A stretch of DNA of 54,199 nucleotides from the NCBI GenBank assembly GCA_030267965.1, contig BRYA01000042.1:5268-59466 (forward strand), written 5' to 3'. Position 1 is the stretch's first letter. The number at the start of each line of letters is the position of its first letter. The DNA comes from Triparma columacea. Lineage: Eukaryota > Sar > Bolidophyceae > Parmales > Triparmaceae. Both the position numbers and the translations under genes were made by a program. The notes under the pieces were generated by a model, which was not told the origin of the DNA, made no database searches, and worked only from the letters and a program-made list of their open reading frames with translations. Shown piece by piece: positions 41,132 to 51,900 of this stretch.

Positions 41132-44100
41132 ATGGGGTGGAGATTTGCCCCGTTTCCCAGCATGACAGCCTCAATCGCTTCGCTTCTTCTTATCACTCTA
41201 CAGCTCATAGGAGGCACCACAACAATACAGAGGAACCTTGCAATGTCCATCACCTATTCATATAATGGAGATCCAGAAGATGCTTGGAACACTGTGAGCT
41301 GCGCGGTCAACGGCAAGTGCTTCAGTAGCCTCAATTACGTCAATTACGAGGAATGTAGATTCCAAACTGACGAGGCCGGCCCTCTCCAGATCATCCAGTT
41401 TGATACAGAAGCTGTTCATGACAAGTTAACTGTGGGAGGGGTGGAGTTTAGTGGCGTAGAAGGACCCGTGGGCGTCACGGTGTCAAAAGGAGAAACGATC
41501 GAATGGGCAGCAGACTACACCACAACAGCAGCAGGTTTTGAGATTTGTGTCGGTGAGCCTTGCCTTGCCAGCAGCAACCCGTCTGATGATGGCTCTGATG
41601 GGAACTTCTACTGCATCAACGAAGGGATCATAGAGGGGGTCGTTGGCCAGTGCTGGTGCACTTCCTGTGGCACGGGATACAGGTGAGAAGGAAGATTACC
41701 GTTCTACGCAAACGTCAACTCACGCAACCCCTTTCTCGATTCACCTCGCCAATCGCAGTGGTGCGAATTGTGCAACGTGCATCTCTAGTTGCGAATCGCA
41801 CACCGTTAGTTTGATGTCGTCACTGTTCAACAAAGTGAGCAACCAAGCGTCTACCTCGACGAATGCAGGAACGTCAATTATGGCGAATGGCGATGTTGTA
41901 ACACTGGCAATTAAAAATTACAAATGCGGTGATGGGACGTACTGTGCGAACACCGACAATATGCTGTGGACGTCTAGCTTATCGGGGGAAATGAAGTGCT
42001 ACGTAGACAATGCGAGTTGTGTATTAGACGGAGAAGGGACGAGGAGGTTGCTGTACATCGGCGGCGTCAGCAACGACGGTGGCGGCAAGTTGAGCTTGCG
42101 AGCCCTCACTTTCCAGAATGGCGAAACACAATATGGGGGCGGGGGGCTTTCTGTTCATAATGGAGCAATAGTTGACGTGACGCTTTGCGTCTTCTCCAAC
42201 TGTGTAGCGACTGGAAGCACTGGGGGCGGGGGGATTAGCGTAGACGGGGGGAGCGGAACTAGCGTCAACATTTATGGTACAAGCTTCACATCCAACACGG
42301 CTTCAGCAGGAGGCGAGGACACATATAGAGCTTCTTTCTCGACCATAACGATTCACAGAACCTGCCCCTTTCCATATAACAAAGGTGAGTGCGGACAAAA
42401 ATCTAATCGCCAACTTTATCTAAAACTACTCACGCAAAATCCACCTTTCGCAGTGTCACCTACGCAGGGCACCGCGCTGAAGACCAAGGATTGCTTCACT
42501 TGCTTTGGGTCCGACGTTGAAGGTCAGCCCTACTCCTTCTCTGGATGCGCTGCACCATGCCAGGCAACGGAAATACCCACGGACAACGGGTCCAACGGTA
42601 ACTATTACTGCATCAACGGGGGCATGGCCGGAGGATTCGCGCCAACTTGTTTCTGCTCTTGCCAAGACGGTTACAGAGGTACGAATTGCGAGATTGCTGA
42701 CCCCTGTCAGGCCACTTCAACGCCCACGGACGACGGATCCGACGGAAATTATTACTGCATCAACGGGGGCGACATTGGCGGGACCACAGGCTCCTGCACT
42801 TGCACGAACTGCGGCTCTGATTACCAGGGCATTCACTGCGAAGCAACATCGGCTCCAACTTTTGCTCCCACCCCAGCCCCTACTTCTGCTCCAACCCCAG
42901 CTCCCACAAAGGCTCCGACAGCCCCTCCTACACCTGCACCAACGATGGCCCCTACTTCTGCTCCAACCCCAGCCCCTACTTCTGCTCCGACAGCCCCCCC
43001 TACACCTGCACCAACGATGACCCCGTGCTCTTCTGACCCTTGTGGAGAAAACGCAATCTGCATCGATATTTTTGACGGAGAACACGATTTTTCTTGTGTC
43101 TGCAACCCCGGATACGGCGGAGGGGGCAAGTTTGTTAGAGGGGAGGTTGGCAAATGTGCAGGTGAGATGAGGCGAGGCAAGGGGAGAGCAAACACGAAAA
43201 CGCGCCCTTCTGCACAAGACGCGTCCTCCATTCCAACCCATTTTCCAAACTCTTTTCGTTCACCTCTCTTCTCCGGCGCAGAAATACTTGTTTGCGTCGA
43301 CATTAACTGTGGATCCTCGGGCTCTTGCGTAGAAGGCACGAACGGTCTCCCCGCTTGTAGTTGCAATGCAGGGTTTAGTGGATCGACGACGACGAGCAGC
43401 AACCCCACTGTCCCACCGAACGTCCCATCTTGCACCAGCTGCGCAGCAGGAACCTTTTCAGATGCTGGCTCCAAAACCTGCGATCTCTGCGCGTCAGGCA
43501 AGTATTCGGATACTCCTCAGGCCTCATTTTGTGAGGCCTGCAAGGCAGGGAGATTCAACAGCGTCCAGGGATCCGACAGTGTGACCGCTTGCGAGGCCTG
43601 CTCAAAGGGAGCGTATTCTGGCGCAGCCTCCACCGAATGCACGGCGTGCGACGTTGGGAAGTACTCAAACATAGAGTCCTCATCGTCCTGCACCAGCTGT
43701 GAGCGCGGGAAGGCAAGCGCATCGATTGGGGCAACATCAGCTGTGACCTGCAAAGTCTGCGCAGCAGGAAAGGCATCCCTCGCGGCGTCTCCAACTTGCA
43801 GTTCGTGCGGGAGCAACGAGTACTCAGGCGCAGGAGCTGGATTATGCTCTACATGCGGTCGGNNNNNNNNNNNNNNNNNNNNNNNNNNNNNNNNNNNNNN
43901 NNNNNNNNNNNNNNNNNNNNNNNNNNNNNNGGGTCTCGGGAAAGCTGGAGTCATGGCGAACAAGCATTCTGTCACCCTCTTCGTCTTTCTCGGCTGCATC
44001 GTCCGCCTCGTCCACATATACACTTCAGATTTGTTTCCATCGCTGAGCCCTTTCAGGTATTACAAATATGGGCTTTCGGCAGTGGTTGATATTATGTGGT

Positions 44101-45205
44101 TTACTGCTTTCTCCTACCTTGCGTTCTTCTGGTGGGAGCTGCAGATGAAGGGCCTGAAGCAAAAGGTTGTCAATGTTCAGCAGACGAAGAGGAGAATGTA
44201 CGCGACGATAGCACTCTTCTCCCTTTTGAGGCTCGGCAGAGCATCAAGCGAAGCTTCAGATGACTTGATGGCGATAATTGGCGGAAAGGGAACGTGTGCT
44301 CTGTTCTTAATCGGCTTTGCGCTCTTTCTTCGACATTGGGGTTTGAAGCTCTTGAGCAGGTTGGACAACATTAGCACAAGGACAGCTACGACACTAACGA
44401 AGGGGAACCAAAAGAAGACGGAAGCACTGCGAAGGTTCAGGCGATTTCTAATTTGGGAAGGAATCACGTCAAGCATATGGATGTGTGAACAAGGGGTGTC
44501 GGTTTGGCTTAAATACTCAGGTCATGTAAGCTTGGGCGAGAGTCCAGGTGCGTGAGAGAGGCAACAACACATATATCGAATGACAACCAACCACGCCTCG
44601 CTCGTCGCAGTCATCATTTTTGTCATGAAGGTTGTGCAAAGAGGTGAGAAAAGACGTGAAGCCATCTTCTCGGAGTGCGCGACCCGACCGTGCTAACCTA
44701 CACCGAAACCCTTGTAATAATTCGCTTCGCTTATGCAGGAACCGAGTTTGTCATGATGGCCTTTCTAACCTACTTAGTCTGCTTGAAGACCGCGTCGATG
44801 AACTTCACCATGAACTACCGACTACCGAGCTTCTCCATCCCAATATTTTGCGGAGGTGGATGCTGCAGCACTGTTCCGAAAAGCATGTCTGAGGAAGAGT
44901 TCATTGAGCTTGTTGACAGCCAAACTGAATCCTCCTCAAAGCCTCTCAAGAAGCAGTCGAGCTTTTTGGCCAAGATCATGAGACAAAAGAGGCAGGAGAA
45001 GAAGAATAATGCAATACAAGAGCAGAATCACATTTCGTCGTTTAGGAAGCCCAACAAACGAAAGAAGGACTTCGGGAAGGTCAGGAAGAATCAGGTCGAA
45101 ATGAAGGATGTTAAGACGAAGGCAACAATCGCAGACATCTACAATCATGATGAAGCAGACCAGGAGATGGGGTCGTGGGGGTTTGCGAACCCGTTGAGAG
45201 AATAG
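41132..45205 (+). CDS. Large Cys-rich receptor-like protein with C-terminal multi-TM (7TM-type) domain
   Basis: Exons 41132-41682, 41759-42384, 42454-43161, 43282-44547 (with a 68-N gap), 44611-44643 (33 nt) and 44739-45205 join in phase to about 1216 residues. A signal peptide (SMTASIASLLLITLQLIGG) leads a beta-rich domain. Next come EGF-like units (DDGSDGNFYCINEG and two relatives), a beta-helix-like region (GGGGLSVHNGAIVDVTLC), an APT/APA-rich stalk (residues about 520-570), two further EGF-like units, then Cys repeats of ephrin-receptor/GCC2_GCC3 type (CTSCAAGTFSDAGSKTC). After the gap come about six hydrophobic helices (FVFLGCIVRLVHIY, DIMWFTAFSYLAFFWWEL, CALFLIGFALFLRHW, FVMMAFLTYLVCL), recalling TOM1/THH1-type 7TM proteins. 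A 125-residue Lys-rich cytosolic tail ends it. Ligand unknown. Confidence 0.82.
43863..43930. other. Assembly gap (68 N) inside receptor-like gene
   Basis: The Ns interrupt the coding frame after a Cys repeat (CSTCGR) and before the first visible membrane helix. Frame agrees on both sides at the nominal size, but true length is unknown. The missing piece probably holds the end of the Cys-repeat array and one membrane helix, perhaps with introns. Confidence 0.85.
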
Positions 45206-45925
45206 CCGAGAAGCTCTGAGGGAACTGTAGTGTTGGATCAATATGTTTTAGACGAACAAAATTAAGGGGGGTATACGTTTTTCAAAGCTATAGTACTTTT
45301 TAATATAGGAAAAAATTCGACAGTTCCAAGGGCGAGTGGGTGCTACGTATTCGCTGGCTGGTTATGGGTGTTGTGAGTAGGGAAGGATTTAGGGCAAATT
45401 GTGTTGCCTTTGCTAAACTTGCGCTGTGAGGAGATATTATCGACTATTTGCGCGTGACGATACTAACAAGGCAGAAATCAACCTTCCTAACACAAACAAA
45501 TTGACGAAAGACGGTGACAAGGGGTTTAAAAACTAAGACACTCCCGAGGCTTGCCGAGTTGACAACTTCTTGGGACCATCAGAGGAGTGGGGCTACAGGA
45601 CGTGTGGTTAGGAGGTAAGTTGGGAGGGCGAGTGATCGGTGGAGGGGGGAGAGAGTGGGGGAAGTGGCGAGGGGAGGGAAGGAGGGAGGAAGGAGGAGGA
45701 AAAGACCGAGGAAAGACCGAGGCCGGAAGCCCCCAACGCCTTTTCTCTCTGTTGCTGTTCTGGGCTTTGGAATGGGTGATTTTGGGGAAAATATAAAAAC
45801 GCGCAATAATGACGCACTTGCCAACTTACGATATCTACACTCACACCCAAAAACGCCGCTCCGCCACCTTTTTTTACGCACGTTGATCGCGAACGCATGA
45901 TTTTCAGCACCCAATCAAGATCGTT
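45206..45925. promoter_or_regulatory. Intergenic upstream of the giant gene
   Basis: 720 bases with no convincing ORF. A very G/A-rich block lies at 45605-45725 on the plus strand. The giant gene start at 45926 follows a T-rich stretch. No known promoter element can be named. Confidence 0.4.
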
Positions 45926-48900
45926 ATGGAGGGTGAGGTTGAAGCAGATGTGGGAGTCGTGAATGACGCCGGCGAGACCAACTATGCCTCCGAGCCCCCC
46001 GCAGGCCCCAATCACACACTCTCCGCAATACACGGTTCCGTAGATATCGATTACACAGCTCTTGGCCCCGAACAAGGTAAACTTGTGAAACTTTTGGATG
46101 ACCGAGGAGCCATTGAAGGCCTTGTCGACAACTCTACCGGCGTCGATGTTAAGATTATGGAGCTCGCTGATATCTTCCACGACGAGCGCGACAAGATCAT
46201 TGACTTTCTTCTCACCGATTGTGAGCAGGGCAAGTTCCGACGGAAGACCCTCCAGGAGTACGACGAGAAGGAAGGAGTCATTCACAGACTCGTCTACTGG
46301 CAGCACTACAGCAGCGGGAATAAGTTTGTCGAATTTCTCCTCGACGTCAAAGTCGTATCTCCTGACAAATCGACGAACATTATGGAGTTGGCACCCCTTG
46401 ATGAGGATGACCTTTCTGATGAGGCAACTGCAAAGCTTGTCAAAATTCTAGCGTCAATAAAGACCAAGACTGTCAAACGAGGTGTCATTAAGGGGGAGTT
46501 CAGCTTCACTGATTTTGGGTTTGGACAAACTGCAGTCACCGTGGTGGGAACTCTTAAGGCAGAGGAGAGAGCAACAGAGATGAAACCAGAAGTTGATGTT
46601 CGCACAGTCAAAACCTTTAAGAGTGTGAGATCCACGAGATCTAGGGTTGAAGGCTGGAACAGTGGCAGGATCAAGAAGGGAGACGCCAAGGCTGCGTATG
46701 CAGCAGTAAAGGGTATCATGGAGGAGGTCAGGAAAAAGTTCAGACAGCCTGGTGTCATTGATGAGAGGAGGAAAAGACACTTTGTGGAGGAGGTCATGCC
46801 AAGAGCACCGCACCTGACAACAGAGGAGGAGGCAATGTTGGAGAGGGTTGGGAGTCTAGAGAAGGAACTTCACACGAAGGGGAAAAGAGTCAAGGGGACA
46901 CTGAAGGAGGGCATTGACAAGTTCCTGTGGAGAGAGGAAGACAATGTGTGGGCAGCCTTTGGGGTCACTGTGGACAAGTCAGCAAAGGGTGTATTGGCAG
47001 AGCAATTTCTGCTTGACACATTTGAGAAGTCTGAGAAACACTTCAAAAATAATGGGAACTTACCAAGGGTTATCAGGAACGATTTTGAGGGAATTAGAAG
47101 CATGCACTATCATTTGGGGGTGAAGGTCCCTGCCGCCACCAACCGACTCTTTGAGATGTGGTTCGTGTGGAAGGAAGTCAAACTTGGGAATGGTCAGACT
47201 TCCTACATGGTAGCTTTTGTGCCACTGAAAGAGTACCCAGGAGGAGGCTTCAAGGACCTCAGTAAGGAAGGGTTTGTGCTAGCAGAGACAACAGGTGTCT
47301 ACTTCTTCAATGAGATTGCCCCAAATGTCTGCAGAATGACACGCATTCAAACAGTTGATCTGAAATTTAGCGGCATTCATAAGACAGTGATGGACAAAGC
47401 AATTGATTACCTTGCGAAGAGTCAGCTTATTGAGGCCAACAGATTGCAGAAGAAGTTCAGGAGGAATGGGAAGGAAGTCGATGCTGAGGTCAGGGGGGCC
47501 TTGGTGGAGAGGATGAGGGAGGGGGTTGAGTTGGGGGAGGACCAGAAGAAGGTGTTTGGGGAGTTGGAGGAGCTCTTTGGTGGGGAGGATGAAAAAGGGT
47601 GGAGACCTCTCGAGTCACCTTATGAGGGAGTGAAGATGGAGATCATGTACAAGCAGCAGGAGAAAGGTGACGAGAGAAGTGTTGCTCTGGGAACAGCACG
47701 GGGGGCAGCTGATTGTTCTGCAGAGGAGGCTGCTGCATACTACTTTGAGTATTGCAGTAGGGATAGAAATGCCATAAGCAGAGACGCAGGAAACCCTGCG
47801 AGATTAGAAATAATTGAGGGGGAAGGAAGAATAAACGAGAAGTCATTTGCCACAGTCAAGACAATGCCATCATTGCTGCACAACAGAGAGTTTGTGTTTA
47901 AGCATGTCTGGAAAAGAAATCACGATGGCAGCATAACTGTAGCGTGCTACTGTATTGACAAAGATGTTGACTATGGAGGAAATGTGGGAAAGCTTGTCAG
48001 AGGAATAACCAAGGCATTCTTCATTGCCAGCAACATTAAGTCAACAGGAGACATGCCACAGTGCAAAATACAACTTCTGCAATATGCTGATGCAGGAGGG
48101 TATATTCCCGTTACTCTCATCGACAAAAAGATCCCTCTTGGACTAAAGGCGCTGTATGATGTTTCTGATGCCTTGAGGAAAGACGAAAAGATTGACAAAG
48201 CTGCACTGGCCTCTCTTGCCAACATCATCAAGAATGAGACTCAAAATTATACAGATGAGGAGGAGGATGCAATCAGGAAGGGGAAGGAGTTCTATGAGAA
48301 GTGCAAGGAGGACGAGAACTTTGATGATTTGAAGAGTCCTGATGAGAGGGTCAAGATGAAGCTAGTTCATGTTGATGGGGGAAGTCTTTGCACTGGTGTT
48401 GCCACTACTGTAGTTGATGCTAGTGTGGAGGAGTGTGCTGCCTATGAGTTTTATTTGGATTCAAGAGAATTCCGTAAAACTTCAAAGGAGCGAGGGATCA
48501 CTGAGTACCACATCAAAAAGACCAATGCCCATACTCTCTACTACATTACAACAAGGAATCTTGGTCTTCCTGGATTAGCTCCTCGTGATTTGAGCAGTAA
48601 AGTTACCTGGTTCAAGCAACAGGATGGCAAAGTTATCATTGATGTCGCAGACACAGACGAACTTCAGGTAGACTTTCCAGTGAAGATTGGGAGTGTTTTA
48701 GTAAAGGCACACACAGTATGGGTATTTGAGCCCCTTCATACTGTAGGAGATGTGCCACAAACATCAGTGACTTTTACAACAAAGGTAGATCTTGGTGGTG
48801 TATTCTACTCTTCCATCATGAACAAGCTTGCACCAAGGTTTCTTACACAAGTCTCAGACTTGAGGAAGAAGTTTGACAGAAGCAGAGACATTGACACCTT

Positions 48901-51900
48901 TAAGAGACAGCAGATCATTGCAAAGTTTGAGGATATTACAATCAAGGGAGCACAAGGGATTGAAATTCACTTTGAAGAGATTGATGGAGCTCAAGAGATC
49001 AGTAGAGGGTTGACTGGAAAGACATCGATGAAGGCAGAGAAGGGAATGGGATGGGGGAAGACTTCAATAACTGTGAGAGCATCTCACAAGGAAGTTGCAG
49101 CATTCTTCTGGGGCCTTGAAAGTGGAGTTGACTCACAGCTTAAGCTTCATAGAGTCAACAACAAGACACTTGTAATCACTGTAGAGCACAAAGGTCATTT
49201 CACAGCTGTAAGGTTCTCCAAGGCTGGCCAGATGAAGACAGACGTTGAAATGATGACTAGACAGAAGGGTTTACGAAAGGCTGCTTGCCAAAAGAGTGTA
49301 ATTAAGCACCTGAGCATGGCAACTGATGCTGCTTACTACTTTGACAACCTTCTGAAGAGCACAGAAGCAGGGGACCAAGATGGGAGGAGGTTTGGAGAGC
49401 AGCTGATGGAGAGAGTGAAGAGAAAGAGTATTGGGGACAGTAAGGTAGAGGTCGTGAGGGAATATATTGCTGCCAATAGGGCACTGAGAGAGACTATGGA
49501 GCAGCACAGTTTCATGAGGACTATGCTGTATGCTGTGGTTATGAACAAATTCAGAAGGAGAGCGACAAATGAGGGAGAAGTTAAAAGTGAGGAGGAAGCC
49601 AGGGGATGGGAGATTGGGAGTGCAATGACAGCAGTCATGTTGACCACAGCAACTTCTGCTCATGCTATAGATGAATGGGCACATCAATTCACTGAAGTGC
49701 AAGAAGTCATGAATGAACAAGTGTGGTTAAGGCCCATGCTTGAGGAGATAGTTATGAAACTATTTATGAAGTCTACCTTGGGCTTAAAAGCAAGGGTCAC
49801 TGTTGGTGCTGCCACCAGCATGCTTGATTTGGTGACCGATGTGTATGTGACACATAAGTTTTGGAGAGATAAGAAGTATGGGTACTTTAAGTCTTCTTTG
49901 GCAAGTCTGGCAGTGTCTATTGGGGTTCAGCTGCTTTTTGTTTGGGCACAAAACAAGAAGTTGGGGATGTTGAGGGTGATCAGGGAGTGGATTCCTATTT
50001 TGATAGGGTACAAGCCTGCAGTTGATGCCTATAGGGTGGCAAGTGGAGCAAAACAAGAGGCTGGGCAAGCAGTGGAGGCAATGACGGAAATGACATACAC
50101 AAAATGTATTGAGATGTTTGCTGAGGCCATCCCAGGAGTGATCATCCAACTTATGGCAATAGCAACCAGTGACAAAGATGTTGGAACTTCAGCATGGCTT
50201 TCAGTTGCAGTGTCAGCAATTACAACAGGCTTTGCCTCTGCAACAATTAGTTATGACTGGGACACAGACCCTTGGATGAAAGAACAGGCACCAGACTTCT
50301 ATGGGTATATACCTGCCAAAGCAAGCAAGAGAACATTAGTATTTGTGTCCATGATGCTCTTGACAGCAGGGATGCTTCTCATAAGGTGTACAACAATAGT
50401 TCTTCTTGGGTTGATGGGAGGTAGTTGGGCCTTTCTCTACATTGGAGCCGACCTTGGCCTGTACATGTTGGTTAAGATTTCAAGGGGAGATTTCTGGTAC
50501 TGGTTGCCATTAGGGGGTAACATGGAGATTGTGAGTAGCATTTTGATAAGACTGATAGTAAAGATCATTGTAGACTTCACGTCAATTGCGCAGTTTAGAC
50601 ATCCTAATGAAGTTGGGGGAGCTTACTGGTTGTTTGGCCTTCTATTGACAATGGGGAGCCTACCAGTGTCAATATATATAGCTTCACCCTATGTTGATGG
50701 GAAGGCAATTGACATTGCATCATCGATAGTGAAGTATTTTATACTAATAACTACCATGTGCTTTGCTGTCTTCTTTTTGAACATTGAGAAGATTTACTGG
50801 CACACCTTCTTGAGCACACAGAAAGGCAAGGAATATTCGATGGCCTTTTTTCTTGAAGAAGAAAGTGAAGCAGCAAAGTTTAAGGTTTTAGATAATTCAA
50901 GGCATCAGTGGGCTTCAATTGAAGGAGAAGTTAAGAAATGGGTTGGCTTAAACTGGGCTAAGTGGGAAGAAGAACAGCCAGAGTGGTTTACTGATGTAAT
51001 GAAGGCTAAAGTACCTGTAGATTTTATTCCAGCAGATGGAGATGCTAGAAGGAGAGAGAGTGTAAGGAGAGCAAGTGTTGATGCTGAAGCTGAGGGTGGT
51101 CTAGCAGGTGTTTTGAGAGCAAGTGTTAGGAGAGCAAGTGTTGGCGTGGACAATGGAGTTGCAATGGTTTCTTCACATGCTGTGAATGATGCTACAAATG
51201 ACTATGCAGGTTTAGATCCTAAACAACAAGGGCAGTTATTGGGTGAGCAACTGTTGGTTGCATTAAGTTTTAGGAAAAAGGGAATGACAAAGGAGGAAGC
51301 TGTCAGGTCATTTATTGGGAAAAACTACGTTCTGAGACTGGCTGCAGAGAAATATGCGTTTGTCACACCAATGCTTGGCGCTGTTGTCAAGAACAAGCTG
51401 AGTAAGTTGAGGAAGGTAGAAGGTAGGGCTGCAGAGCTGGTGGAGAAGGATGGAAGAGAGATTGGGGAGTCTCTAGGGCGGAGTTTGGCTATTAATACTC
51501 AGCCAGTTGCTGCTGTTGATGCCTTCATCTTAAATTTCCCTGCATTGCAGGAGCTTGATAAGGAGTATGAGTGGTTCAGACCCATGCTTGAGACAATTAG
51601 CTACAGGCTGTTGGAGGAAGTTCCTTGGGGGTTAAAGGCGAGAGTGACTGTTGGGGCTATCACTAGTATGGCTGATTTAGTGACTGATGTGTATGTGACG
51701 TACATGTTTTTGAGTGATAAGAAGTATGGGTACTTTAAGGCATCTTTGGCAAGTTTGGCAGTGTCAATTGGGATACAAATGTTTACTGTTTGGGGACAGA
51801 ATAGGAAGTTGGGGATGAAGAGAGTGTTGATGGATTGGTTCCCTATTTTGATTGGCTTTAAGCCTGTTGTTGATGCTTACAGGGTTGCAACGGGAGAAAA

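Noticed and set aside
43517..44023. Minus-strand frame across the N gap
   Set aside because: Antisense of the Cys-repeat region of the receptor; continuity through Ns has no meaning.
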